A stretch of DNA of 64,000 nt from Bradyrhizobium nitroreducens (GTDB lineage Bacteria; Pseudomonadota; Alphaproteobacteria; Rhizobiales; Xanthobacteraceae): the NCBI RefSeq assembly GCF_002776695.1, contig NZ_LFJC01000003.1, positions 3,627,375-3,691,374 on the forward strand, read 5' to 3'. Each line of letters begins with the position of its first letter. The first letter of the stretch is position 1. Made by a program: the position numbers and the translations under genes. Positions 15,928 through 25,800 of the stretch are shown one piece after another. Under the pieces are notes generated by a model. That model made no database searches and had not been told where the DNA came from. It saw only the letters and a list, made by a program, of their open reading frames with translations.

Positions 15928-17544
15928 TCATCGCACCGCCTCCGGCGTCTTGTCGGCTTCCATCACACTGAGGAAGCGCGCCGTCAGCGGATTGCGGGGA
16001 TTGGTGAGCACCTCGTGCGCCGGTCCCTCCTCGATGATCGCGCCCCCGCTCAGGAACGCGACGCGGTCGGCGACCTCGTCGGCGAAGCGGATCTGGTGCG
16101 TCGAGATGATCATGGTGAGGCCGTCGTCGATGGCAAGGCGGCGGATCACCTCCAGCACTTCGTTGACGAGCTCGGGATCGAGCGCGGAGGTCGGCTCGTC
16201 GAGCAACAGCACGCTCGGGTTCGGTGCCAGCGCGCGCGCGATGGCGACGCGCTGCTGCTGGCCGCCGGAGAGATGCCGCGGCAGCGCGTCGGCGCGATGC
16301 GAGAGACCGACGCGGTCGAGCAATTCGGTGGCACGGCGGTCGGCATCGATGCGGGTCATGCCGTGCACCCAGCGCAGGGGGCCGGCGACGTTCTCCTTCG
16401 CCGACAGATGCGCGAACAGATTGAACTGCTGGAACACCATGCCGACGCCGACGCTGGCGCGCTCATTGGCAATGGCGCGCGGCGACAGCCGCTTGCCGTT
16501 CTCGTCGAAGCCGAGGCGGCGTCCGCCGACGCGCAGTGTGCCGGCGTCCCAGTTTTCGAGATGGTTGATACAGCGAAGCAGCGTGCTCTTGCCGGAGCCG
16601 CTGGGACCGAGCAGCGCAACGACCTCGCCGACGCGCACCGTGAGGTCGAGACCGTCCAGGACCTTTTGCGGGCCGTAGCTTTTGGTGAGGTCCTTTGCTT
16701 CCACCGCGATATTGTTGCGCGCGATGGTCGTGGCCCGGCGGGCACGCTCCTCCCGCGTCAGGGCCAGCGGCGGGGTGTCAGCAAGCTCTGCGGGATCTGG
16801 ATCGGCGACGGTCGCATCGGCAAGTTCGAGCTTGGTGGCGAGATCGACGCGGCGCCAGGGCAGATAGTCGGCGAGCTTGCGCTCGCGGCGCGTGGTACGG
16901 TCGAGATCGAGCAGCCATTCGACGAAGAGCTGGATCACACTGATGGTCGCGGTCAGCACGAGATAGAGCAGACCCGACGCGAAGAAGATCGAGAAGAAAT
17001 CGAAGGTCGAGGACGCCAGCTGCGTCGAGCGCAGGGTCAGCTCCTGCACCGCGACGACAGAGGCGAGCGATGAATTCTTCAGGGCGCTGACGGCCTCGTT
17101 GCCGAAGGCCGGGATCATGGTGCGGATGGCCTGCGGCGCGATCACCCGGCGCATCAGGACGGACGGTGTCATGCCGAGCGCCTGGCCAGCCGTCAGCTGG
17201 CCGCGATCCACGCCGAGCACGCCGGCGCGCAGCATCTCGGCTATGAACGGCGCCTCGTTGCAGGCGAGCGCGAGGCCGGCTGCCAGCACCGCCGGCAGCT
17301 TGATGCCGATATGCGGCAGCGCGTCGTAGGCGAACACCATCTGCAGGATCAGCGGCGTGCCGCGGAAGATCACGGTATACGCCCTGGCGATTGCCGCAAG
17401 GAGCCAGAAGCGCGAGAGCTGCATCCCTGCGAGGATCAATCCGAGGATCAATCCGCCGCCGAGCCCGAGGGCGGTCACCTCGAGGGTGAGCTCGATGCCC
17501 TCGAGCAGATACGGCATGCTCAGATAGTGAAGGAACAGCGACAT
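15928..17544 (-). CDS. Amino-acid-type ABC transporter, permease fused to ATPase
   Basis: One 538-residue polypeptide carries both inner-membrane and motor parts of a polar amino acid (PAAT/HisMQ-type) importer. Residues 1-215 are the permease, with an EAA-type loop at about 97-125 (EAPFIAEMLRAGVLGVDRGQ). A linker of about 60 residues follows. The ATPase occupies about 280-530, with Walker A GPSGSGKST (313-321), signature LSGGQQQRVAIARAL, Walker B VLLLDEPTSALD and the switch histidine in STHQIR. Fusion guarantees a 1:1 ratio and implies a homodimer. The binding-protein gene lies upstream, beyond a repeat, and amidase genes lie downstream. The substrate is probably an amide-containing or amino-acid-like nitrogen compound. 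Confidence 0.93.
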   Translation of the reverse strand: MSLFLHYLSMPYLLEGIELTLEVTALGLGGGLILGLILAGMQLSRFWLLAAIARAYTVIFRGTPLILQMVFAYDALPHIGIKLPAVLAAGLALACNEAPFIAEMLRAGVLGVDRGQLTAGQALGMTPSVLMRRVIAPQAIRTMIPAFGNEAVSALKNSSLASVVAVQELTLRSTQLASSTFDFFSIFFASGLLYLVLTATISVIQLFVEWLLDLDRTTRRERKLADYLPWRRVDLATKLELADATVADPDPAELADTPPLALTREERARRATTIARNNIAVEAKDLTKSYGPQKVLDGLDLTVRVGEVVALLGPSGSGKSTLLRCINHLENWDAGTLRVGGRRLGFDENGKRLSPRAIANERASVGVGMVFQQFNLFAHLSAKENVAGPLRWVHGMTRIDADRRATELLDRVGLSHRADALPRHLSGGQQQRVAIARALAPNPSVLLLDEPTSALDPELVNEVLEVIRRLAIDDGLTMIISTHQIRFADEVADRVAFLSGGAIIEEGPAHEVLTNPRNPLTARFLSVMEADKTPEAVR

Positions 17545-17605
17545 CAGCCAGCCGTCATGAGAGCGGGATCAAATTTGGTCGAAGGCGGTGGATGGGCTGA
17601 TCACC

Positions 17606-17728
17606 TCTCCCTTGGGGACAGGTCGGATCGCATCGTCCGACGCGATCCGGGTGAGGGGGTACGCTTGCTCCGGAGTTCGCGGTGCCCCCTCACCCGGCGC
17701 TTCGCGCCAACCTGTCCTCGTCGGGAGA
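17606..17728. repeat. Nested inverted-repeat element inside an operon
   Basis: Three nested pairs of arms are visible: TCTCCC/GGGAGA (17606-17611, 17723-17728), GGACAGGT/ACCTGTCC (17616-17623, 17710-17717) and a perfect 13-bp CCGGGTGAGGGGG pair (17647-17659, 17685-17697). This is the CTCTCCC...GGGTGAGGGGG type of dispersed alphaproteobacterial intergenic repeat. It separates the binding-protein gene from its permease-ATPase gene, so it may fold in the mRNA and give the binding protein higher expression, as seen for other REP-type elements. Confidence 0.75.
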
Positions 17729-17740
17729 AGTAAGCCGCAC

Positions 17741-18658
17741 TCAGTCGGCGGTCAGGATGTCCGGCTCCTTGAAGTTGTTCACGTCGAGCCCATGCTTCTT
17801 CAGAAGCTCCATATGCGTACCGGCCTTCTGCACCTCGATCAGCGCAGCCAGCACGGCGTCGCGGAATTTCGGCTTGTCCTTGGGCACGGCGATGCCGACG
17901 GAATACGGGATCGTCACCGCGATCGCCTTTTCGAGCTTGTCCGGATAGGCCTTCACCGCGCTGTCGACCGTGTTGACGTCGTTGATATAGGTGTCGGCGC
18001 GACCGGCGAGGATCGCCTGGATGCAGTTGGCGTTGTTGTCGTAGAGCTGGATGGTCGGCTCGGGCTTGCCCGCCTTCTTGCACTCGGGGATCAGGGCCTG
18101 GATCAGGGGCACCTCGACATAGCCGGTGTTTTCCGCGGCAGCCGCGCCGCACATCGAAATATTGATGCCGTTGATGCCCTTCGGATTGCCCTTCGCGACC
18201 AGCACGCCGTCGAACACCTTCGAATAGGTGATGAAGTCGGCCGCCTTGGCACGCTCCTTGGTGGCGTAGATGTCGGAGATGACGATGTCGGCCTGGCCCG
18301 CGGCCAGTGTGGTCAGCAGCGCCGCGAACGTCACCGGCTTGTAGGTCAGCTTGAAGCCGAGGCATTCACCGATGGCTTCGCCGAGATCGATGTCGAAGCC
18401 GATGTATTTGCTGGGATCCTTGGGATCGATGGTCTCGTAGCCCGGCGTGTGCGGGTTGATGGCGTTGACGAGCGTCTTACCCTTCCAGTCCGGATATTTC
18501 TCCTGCAGCGCGGCACAGGCGGAGGGCGCCGCGGCCTGTGCGCTCAGCGGTGCTGCGGCAACCAGGCCAAGGGCGATGCTGGCGCCGAGCGCGAGCTTGC
18601 GCCAAGACGTTGCGCGCGCCGTTCCCCGCCGCGCCTGGGGCAATACCCGTCTCTCCAT
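17741..18658 (-). CDS. ABC transporter periplasmic substrate-binding protein
   Basis: This is a SBP_bac_3-type solute-binding protein for polar amino acids or related compounds. ATG at 18658 follows AGGAGCGGGAC. The 305-residue product has an unusually long positively charged n-region, then a signal peptide (about 20-42, cleavage near AQAA/AP). The mature protein has the family pattern YIGFDIDLGEAIGECLGF, ADIVISDIYATKERA and GRADTYINDVNTV. Four cysteines in the mature part could form disulfides. It is the first gene of the cluster running through the permease-ATPase, amidases and RidA. Binding specificity cannot be read from sequence. Confidence 0.93.
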   Translation of the reverse strand: MERRVLPQARRGTARATSWRKLALGASIALGLVAAAPLSAQAAAPSACAALQEKYPDWKGKTLVNAINPHTPGYETIDPKDPSKYIGFDIDLGEAIGECLGFKLTYKPVTFAALLTTLAAGQADIVISDIYATKERAKAADFITYSKVFDGVLVAKGNPKGINGINISMCGAAAAENTGYVEVPLIQALIPECKKAGKPEPTIQLYDNNANCIQAILAGRADTYINDVNTVDSAVKAYPDKLEKAIAVTIPYSVGIAVPKDKPKFRDAVLAALIEVQKAGTHMELLKKHGLDVNNFKEPDILTAD

Positions 18659-18860
18659 GTCCCGCTCCTTCGAATTGTCATGGCAAAGGCCATGTTCCAG
18701 ATCTCGAAAGCGAGCCTAGGGGGAGAGCCGACGGGAAAGCTTGTCCGCGGACGTACAAAAAATTGGATGGAGGGGGCCTGCGATTTGGGCAGGCGGCTGC
18801 CCAAAAACTGCTCGGGCGCGAATTGGCGTGATACGCAATTGGCGAATTCGGAGGAATCAA

Positions 18861-18920
18861 ATGGTTTCGATTGGGAGAGATATCTGCACGATCAAAGCCT
18901 CACTCAGTGAGGCCGCTTGA
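18861..18920 (+). CDS. Possible 19-aa micro-ORF
   Basis: GGAGG followed by six bases and ATG opens the frame MVSIGRDICTIKASLSEAA, ending at TGA 18918-18920. The spacing is ideal, but the ORF is so short that chance is possible. A 7-bp hairpin covers its last codons. It is on the opposite strand to the neighbouring ABC operon. It could be a leader peptide, but no downstream gene on the same strand follows within 600 bp. Confidence 0.25.
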   Translation: MVSIGRDICTIKASLSEAA

Positions 18921-18965
18921 CGAAGATATGACGGGCGGTGGACGCATCTACCCGCCGACGCCGCG

Positions 18966-18997
18966 ATATCCACAGCCTGTCCGCAGCATATCCACAG
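18966..18997 (+). repeat. Two ATATCCACAG direct repeats, 22 bp apart
   Basis: Two identical ten-base copies lie at 18966-18975 and 18988-18997, spaced two helical turns apart. Each resembles a one-mismatch DnaA box (TTATCCACA). They may be a binding site for DnaA or another regulator. There is no AT-rich region or replication gene here to suggest an origin. Confidence 0.4.
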
Positions 18998-19065
18998 GCC
19001 GACTATGCCGGATTCGCTTGGCCTCACGAGGCACTTGCTGCGCACAAATGCACAGAGCCGGTATG

Positions 19066-19326
19066 TCAGCCGCCGGCCTGATCGAACACGCTGCGGCAAG
19101 CCTCGCTCAAGCTCGACCGGTTACGGCGCAGGCAGGCCGTGATGGCGCGGACATTGGGGATTTCGCCGGCGCAGAGCCGGTAGACGTCGGGTGTGCAGGC
19201 CCGGCGCTGTTCGGCTGTCCCCTGCCCGTGGGCGGCGGAGGCAAACAGCGTCAGGAACAGCCCGACCGTGGAGGCGCGGCGCGCCCGGCTCTTCACTCCC
19301 GCAAACCGCAAGAACCTCGTCTTCAT
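19066..19326 (-). CDS. Small secreted cysteine-rich repeat protein, 86 aa
   Basis: ATG at 19326 follows a GGGAG sequence. A signal peptide occupies about residues 14-35 (STVGLFLTLFASAAHGQ). The mature protein has four cysteines in the order ACTPDVYRLC...ITACLRRN...EACRSVF. This matches a cysteine-rich motif with conserved CxPDxxRLCxxEIP common in small secreted proteins of Bradyrhizobium-type bacteria. The paired cysteines probably form disulfides in the periplasm. Function is unknown. Confidence 0.78.
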   Translation of the reverse strand: MKTRFLRFAGVKSRARRASTVGLFLTLFASAAHGQGTAEQRRACTPDVYRLCAGEIPNVRAITACLRRNRSSLSEACRSVFDQAGG

Positions 19327-19588
19327 GACCAGTCTCCCGTTCCGCCCTGCCCGCTCCGGCCTGCATTGGGCCGGTGTGCGAAGGAGTTAAGAGAAATAAA
19401 CCGCCGAGGATGTGATCTCTTTCACACTCGGGATGCTCGCCCCGAATGTAGGTTCCCGACGGGACTTCTTTAGAAATCGCTAACCAATCGGGACCCGATC
19501 GCCGGATCGCTAAAATGCGAACGATCGGCTCAACCGGGTAACAAACCGGCCTTGCGACATTGCGCCGTCTGCGTTCTGCGAGGGTGCG

Positions 19589-19786
19589 ATGAGAAGCGAA
19601 GCCGAATTCAATCTGCTGCTGGATGCCGTCCGGGACGCCATGGTCATTGAAGACTTGGCTCCCGCGCCGGAGGAGGAATTCGTGCCCCGCTCGTGGAGTT
19701 TTGACGCGACGCCCAAGGCCGCCAATGACAACGAGGGCGCCTGGCCCCTCCTGCCGTTCCCCGATGGCTGGTACGCGGCCAGCTGA
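19589..19786 (+). CDS. Small hypothetical protein, 65 aa
   Basis: The ATG at 19589 is preceded by GAGGG. The 65-residue product is acidic in its N-terminal half (a helix LLLDAVRDAMVIEDLAP, about 9-25) and ends with an ANDN segment followed by the hydrophobic WPLLPFPDGWY. No signal peptide is present. It is one of few plus-strand genes here. The family is not recognised; reality is supported by composition and start context only. Confidence 0.5.
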   Translation: MRSEAEFNLLLDAVRDAMVIEDLAPAPEEEFVPRSWSFDATPKAANDNEGAWPLLPFPDGWYAAS

Positions 19787-19867
19787 GGCCGCTTTCACGG
19801 TGAGCCGTAGCGCCCGCCTCTCCGGCGTTTTGCCGTAGGCGCTGTGTGAAACCCGGCGCCGCGACAA

Positions 19868-20047
19868 TCAGGTCTTGGCGCGTTCCTCGCCATCCTGCGG
19901 CACCCGGTCGGGTACGGCCGATGGAAAGATGCTGTCATAGATCGCACGGGCCTCGCGGATGAGGCGAGCCCGCTCCAGCTCGGACTTCGGGACAAATCGG
20001 ACGATGTCGCCCACGGGTGCTCCAGCGCTTGTTGATGTCAGTCGCAT
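19868..20047 (-). CDS. Small hypothetical protein, 59 aa
   Basis: The ATG at 20047 begins MRLTSTSAGAPVGDIVRFVPKSELERARLIREARAIYD in two visible parts: a short variable start, then a conserved-looking helix (IVRFVPKSELERARLI, about 15-30) and a second helix up to IFPSA. The IVRF(V)PKxELERARLIREAR pattern is familiar from small Bradyrhizobium proteins of unknown function. The longer in-frame extension upstream overlaps a palindrome and has atypical Pro/Trp composition, so the shorter start was chosen. No Shine-Dalgarno sequence is seen. Confidence 0.6.
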   Translation of the reverse strand: MRLTSTSAGAPVGDIVRFVPKSELERARLIREARAIYDSIFPSAVPDRVPQDGEERAKT

Positions 20048-20067
20048 CACTTCGCAGATGCGAAGTG
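20048..20067. promoter_or_regulatory. 9-bp palindrome touching the start codon of the 59-aa gene
   Basis: CACTTCGCA (20048-20056) and TGCGAAGTG (20059-20067) are perfect inverted arms two bases apart. The right edge of the site in transcript direction abuts the ATG at 20047. In DNA it could be an operator; in RNA a two-base loop is too tight for the full hairpin, so protein binding to DNA is more likely. Confidence 0.45.
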
Positions 20068-20203
20068 TATGCCAACGGGCGTGAATCGGGGGTTTCCAGC
20101 CAGCCCCGGGCAAACCCGGGGGGCACCACGCGGCGAGCCTCGCCGGCGCGCCCATCGGAAGACGCCCGGAATCTAATTTCGTTGAAAAATCAGATATTTA
20201 TGA

Positions 20204-20277
20204 TGGAGGCCACGTCGGGACTCGAACCCGAGTAAACGGTTTTGCAGACCGGCGCGTAACCACTCCGCCACGTGGCC
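20204..20277 (-). tRNA. tRNA-Cys (GCA)
   Basis: The minus strand folds as a cloverleaf. Acceptor GGCCACG pairs with CGTGGCC. The anticodon loop CTGCAAA carries GCA. The T arm contains GGTTCGAGTCC, and CCA is encoded (20204-20206). Confidence 0.97.
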
Positions 20278-20374
20278 CCGTAAGGGCGGACCAATATAGG
20301 GGATCAACGGGTTAGGCAACCGCCTTCGCCGATTTTGGCTGGAGCCTGCCCGGTCCGGGGGATCCTTCGAACCG

Positions 20375-21136
<762 letters not shown>

Positions 21137-21143
21137 GCGCGCA

Positions 21144-21917
21144 TCACAGCCAATACGCCACGCGATGGCGATATTTTGCGTAGCAGCAGAATGCGATGGC
21201 GACCAAGGCGATCGCGTAGACCATCCCGAGCAGCCATTGCTGCGCATCGGTCGGCTGCGACAGCAGCGGACGGCGTACGAGATCGAGCAGCGTCGCGAAC
21301 GGATTGACCGATGTCAGCCAGTGAAACGAGGTGCCGCGCACGCTGTCCTCGGTCCAAATGATCGGGGTGAGGAAGAAGACGAATTGCAGCCCGCTGACGA
21401 TCGCCGAACCGATGTCGCGAAAACGCGCGCACAGCATGCCGAGCACGACCGCGCCACCGAGCAGCGCGAGAAACAAGATCGCAAAGCCGGGCACCACGAC
21501 CAGCATGCTCCAGTGCAGCGGCCAGGGCATCACGACGTAAAGCAGCGCGACAATCACCAAATGATGCGCGAAGATGAGGACGTTGCGCGTGATCATCTGC
21601 AGGACGTGAACGATCAGTGGTGCCGGCACCGCTTTGATGAGATGACCGGATGCCACGAAGATGTTGGACCCCTCCTGGAGCGTCGTCGCGATCAGGGTCC
21701 AGACGATCAGGCCGACCGCGAAGGACGGCAGGAAGGTCGCGATGTCCTGCTTGAACAATGCGGCATAGACCGTGCCGACGCTTGCGATCGTGGCGGCGAG
21801 CGTCAGCGTGATCCAGAGCGGGCCGATCACGGTCCGCCGATAACGCAGCGAAATGTCCATCAGCGCGAGCGTGCCCCAACGATCGGGCCGCGCCGCCTGC
21901 GTCAGAATTTCCTTCAC
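21144..21917 (-). CDS. Polysaccharide-type ABC exporter, permease (ABC-2 family)
   Basis: A 257-residue ABC-2 permease of the Wzm/KpsM type. GTG at 21917 gives MKEILTQAARPDRWGTLALMDISLRYRRTVIGPLW in two stretches; the LRYRRTVIGPLW segment is the family's N-terminal cytoplasmic interface. Six membrane helices follow, with a C-terminal SVNPFATLLDLVRRPLL segment typical of polysaccharide exporters. It is translated just before its ATPase. No glycosyltransferase genes lie beside the pair, so the exported polymer is unknown. Confidence 0.92.
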   Translation of the reverse strand: MKEILTQAARPDRWGTLALMDISLRYRRTVIGPLWITLTLAATIASVGTVYAALFKQDIATFLPSFAVGLIVWTLIATTLQEGSNIFVASGHLIKAVPAPLIVHVLQMITRNVLIFAHHLVIVALLYVVMPWPLHWSMLVVVPGFAILFLALLGGAVVLGMLCARFRDIGSAIVSGLQFVFFLTPIIWTEDSVRGTSFHWLTSVNPFATLLDLVRRPLLSQPTDAQQWLLGMVYAIALVAIAFCCYAKYRHRVAYWL

Positions 21918-22057
21918 TGCGAGCTGAATTCGACTGCCCCTTCGGTTGCCACGCGCCGATGCCGCACCAGGACAGCAGATCGGCCACGACCGGCCGATGG
22001 TCTCTAGACGCCCGCGCCTTGCGGCGCAATCGACCGTACGGACGAGTTGGGCCGAAG

Positions 22058-22792
22058 TCAGGCTCGTTTGCGTCGTCGGAAGTCGCGCCGGCCCTTTGGG
22101 GCAGGCTTCGGCGCGAGTTCCGGCATCTCGGCCTGAACCTCGCGATAGCGTGTTAACAGCCGTTCAAAACTCGCATGCAGCGTCTCGGCGATATCGGGAC
22201 GCCGCTCGAGGCCGGCCAGGACAGTTGCCGCGGCCTCGATGGTCGAGAGCCCGTCGCGGCGCGGCTCCTTGCGCAGACGCCCATAGCGCGAAGGGTGCGC
22301 GGGGTTGAGGATGACGCGCTGGCATTTGAGCATCCAGGGATTGCGCCACCACAGCGCCTTGGCCTGGCTCCAGGTGCCGTCGAGCAGCACGACGCCTTCG
22401 AGCTTGCCGAGGATCGCGCGCTGGTTCTCCGCGATCTCGCCCTTGCGGTTGAGCGCGATGATCTCGGCTTCCGCCTCGAGGTCGGCGGCGCGTGCCGAGC
22501 CGAGATAGAGCACGGCCCAGCGCGCGGCATTTTCGACCGGGCGTCCCAGCGCCTTGGACAGGCTCGGCCAGGACAAGCCGACCCGCACGGTGGCGTCGGC
22601 GAAATGCCGGGCGAGCAGGCGCGCGGTGCCGAGCGCCCTGTCCTGCTCCTGCGGGTGCTGGAGGATCAGCAGCGACAGCCGGTTTTCGATCGGCGTGACG
22701 CTGTCGCAGATGCACAGCGGCATCGGCTTCTGGCAGTGAGGGCACTCCGGGATCGGATCGGCGACGGCGGCGGTTTCTGGCGGGTTCGACAT
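22058..22792 (-). CDS. DTW-domain protein, probable tRNA-uridine aminocarboxypropyltransferase
   Basis: DTW-domain enzymes such as TapT transfer the aminocarboxypropyl group of SAM to uridine-47 of tRNAs (acp3U). The MSNPPET start at 22792 gives 244 residues; a longer start at 22828 is possible. The zinc-binding-like CPHCQKPMPLCIC lies near the N-terminus. The name-giving DGTWSQA motif follows VVLLDG, and LNPAHPSRYGRLRKEP matches the family's second conserved stretch. A basic tail (RRDFRRRKR) may contact tRNA. It starts 37 bp after the RND pump gene and may be cotranscribed with it. Confidence 0.88.
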   Translation of the reverse strand: MSNPPETAAVADPIPECPHCQKPMPLCICDSVTPIENRLSLLILQHPQEQDRALGTARLLARHFADATVRVGLSWPSLSKALGRPVENAARWAVLYLGSARAADLEAEAEIIALNRKGEIAENQRAILGKLEGVVLLDGTWSQAKALWWRNPWMLKCQRVILNPAHPSRYGRLRKEPRRDGLSTIEAAATVLAGLERRPDIAETLHASFERLLTRYREVQAEMPELAPKPAPKGRRDFRRRKRA

Positions 22793-22829
22793 GGGCGCCG
22801 CTATACGCTCGAAGCGCGGCTTCAACAAC

Positions 22830-25800
22830 CTATTCCGCCGGTGCCGGTAGCGGACGCGGCGCCGGCCGCCGCCGCAGGCGGTCGATCAGGAGGTAGATGA
22901 CCGGCGTGGTGTAGAGGGTCAGGATCTGCGAGACGAACAGGCCACCGATGATGGTGATGCCGAGCGGACGCCGCAGCTCCGTGCCGGGGCCGGTTGCCAC
23001 CACCAGCGGGATGCCGGCGAACAGCGCCGCCATGGTCGTCATCAGGATCGGGCGGAAGCGTGCCTGGCAGGCCTCGAAGATCGCCTCCGCCGACGACAGG
23101 CCGCGCTGGCGTTCGGCCTCGAGCGCGAAATCCACCATCATGATGCCGTTCTTCTTGACGATGCCGATCAGGAGGATGATGCCGACGAAGGCGATCACCG
23201 TCAGCGGCGTGTTGGTGAGCTGCAAGGCGAGCAGCGCGCCTAATCCGGCCGACGGCAGTGTCGAGATGATCGTGAGCGGATGGGCGAGGCTCTCATAGAG
23301 CACGCCGAGCACGATATACATCGCCACCAGCGCGCCGAGAATCAGCAGCGGCTGGCGGCCGCTGGTCTTGGCGAAGTCGCCGGCATTGCCGTCGAAGCTG
23401 CCGCGGATGCCTTCGGGCATGTGCAGTTCCTCGACCGCCCGCTGGATGTTCTGCGTCGCCGCCTGAAGCTGCACGTTCGGTATGAGGTTGAACGACACTG
23501 TGGTCGAGGGGAACGATTGCGAGTGATAGACCGCAAGCGCGGCGAGTCCGCGGCTCGCATGCACCACGGCCGACAGCGGCACCTGCGCGTCGCCCGCGCC
23601 CGCGACATAGATGCGATCGAGGTTTGAGGGATCGACCTGGAATTTCGGGTCGATCTCCAGCACGGTCATGTACTGGTTGCGCTGGGTGTAGATGATCGAG
23701 ATCTGCCGCTGCGAGAAGGCGTTGTTCAGCGCATTGTCGATGTCCTGAACCCGGACGCCGAGTGCCGACGCCTTCTGGCGATCGATGTTCAGGGTGAGCT
23801 GAAGCCCGCCGGGGTCGCGGTCGCTGGAGATGTCGGTGATGCCCTCGACGCTCTCCATGCGCTTGGCGACGATCGGCGCCCATTTCTGCAGCAGACTGAG
23901 GTCGGTGCTGGTCAGCGTGTACTGGTAGTCTGAATCGCTCTGCCGGCCGCCGGCACGGACGTCCTGGGCGGCGAACATGAAGAGGCGGATGCCGGCCACC
24001 GGATACAGCGCGCGCCGCAGACGATCGATCACGACCTCGGTCGAGACGTGGTCGCGCTCCTCCGGCGGCTTCAAGCTGATGTACATGATACCGCGGTTCG
24101 AGGTCGCTCCCCCCGGCCCGCCTCCGGCGCCGACGGTCGAGCCGATGCCGGCCACCGCCGGATCCTTCATCACGATGTCGGCGAGCCGTTGCTGGAGACC
24201 GAGCATCGACTGGAACGAGATGTCGGCCGAGGCGCGCGTCGCCCCGATCACGAAGCCGGAATCGTCGGTCGGGAAATAGCCCTTGGGGACCTTGATGTAG
24301 AGCGTCACGGTGAGGCCGATGGTGGCGAAGAACACCAGCAGCGTCGCCAGCGGGTAGTCCAGCACGGTGCGCAAGGTTCTCGCGTAGAAGGAGACGATGC
24401 GCGACAGCGAACCCTCGACGATGCGATCGAACAGCGTCGCCGTTCCGGACGTGGCCTGGTGGATGTAGTGCGCGCAGATCATCGGTGTGACCGTGAGCGA
24501 CACCAGCGTCGAGACCAGGATGGCGAAGGTCAGCGTCAGCGAGAATTCGCGCAAGAGACGCCCGACGATTCCGTCCATGAAGATCAGCGGCGTGAATGCT
24601 GCGATCAGCGACAGGCTGATCGAGACCACGGTGAAGCCGATCTGCTTCGCACCCTCCAGCGCCGCCTGGAACGGCCGCATGCCATGCTCGAGATTGCGGT
24701 ACATGTTCTCGATCATGACGATGGCGTCGTCGACCACGAAGCCGACGGAGATCGCAAGCGCCATCAGCGACAGATTGTCGATGGAAAAGCCCGCGACCCA
24801 CATGCCGGCGCAGGTGCCGGCGAGCGCCAGCGGCACCGAGATGCCGGCCGCGATCGTCGGCGTCAGCCTGCGCAGGAACACGAACACCACGACCATCACC
24901 AGGACCGCGGTCGCCAGCAATGTCCATTGCATGTCGAGCACGCTGGCGCGGATCGTGCCGGTGCGGTCGACCAGGGTCGAGATCTCGACGCCGGCCGGAA
25001 TCCACTGCTTCAGCTCGGGGATCAGCGCCTTCACCCGGTCGACGACGTCGATGACGTTGGCATCGCCCTGCTTGGTGATCTGGATCAGCACGGCAGGCTG
25101 CTTGTTGAACCAGGCGATCGACCGGGCGTTGCGGACGGAATCCTCGATCTCGGCGACGTCCGACAGCCGCACGAAATTGCCGTTCGAGCTCTTGATGACG
25201 ATGTCGCGGAACTCTTTCGCGCTGCGCATCTGCTTGTTCAGCGACAGCGTCTCGCTCTGGCGCTCGCCATTGAAGATGCCGACCGGGCCGAGGGGATTGG
25301 CGTTGATGATGGCGGTCCGCACGTCGTCGGTGGCGATACCGGCGTTGGACAGCGCGACGGGATTGAGCTGGACCCGCACGGCCGGCTGGTCGGCGCCGGA
25401 GATCGCCACGTTGCCGACCCCCGGCACCTGCGAGATGCGTTGCGCCAGCACGCTGTCGGCGACGTCGTAGATCGCGGCCGAAGAGATCGTCTTGGAGGTC
25501 AACGCCAGCACGTAGATCGGCGCGCCGGCCGTATTGGCCTTGCGGAAGCGCGGCAGCGTCGGCAGGTCGCTCGGCAGGTCGACCATCGCGGCATTGATCG
25601 CCGCCTGCACGTCGCGCGCGGCCTTGTCGATGTTGCGGCCGATGTCGAACTGGAGCTGGATGCTGGTGTTGCCGAGCGTCGAGGTCGAGGTGATCTGGTT
25701 GATGCCTGATATCTCGCCGAGACGCCGCTCCAGCGGGGACGCCACCGTCGCCGCCATCACCGAGGGGTCGGCGCCGGGCCGGCTGGCCGAGACGAAGATG

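Larger units (their letters stand above)
18660..19065. other. Intergenic region, about 400 bp, with a possible micro-ORF and paired repeats
   Basis: Between the divergent promoter area of the binding-protein gene and the 86-aa gene there is no long gene. The region contains a 19-codon frame with a good ribosome-binding site (18861-18920) and a 7-bp hairpin, GCCTCAC/GTGAGGC (18897-18913). It also contains two identical ATATCCACAG sequences (18966-18975 and 18988-18997). The promoter of the ABC/amidase operon should lie near 18670-18760. Confidence 0.5.

Noticed and set aside
17606..17728. CRISPR-like repeats or an IS end
   Set aside because: The arms are nested inverted repeats with no spacers and no transposase; they fit a dispersed palindromic element.
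18960..19000. Possible replication origin suggested by paired DnaA-like boxes
   Set aside because: No AT-rich unwinding region, no further boxes and no dnaA, parAB or repABC genes nearby.
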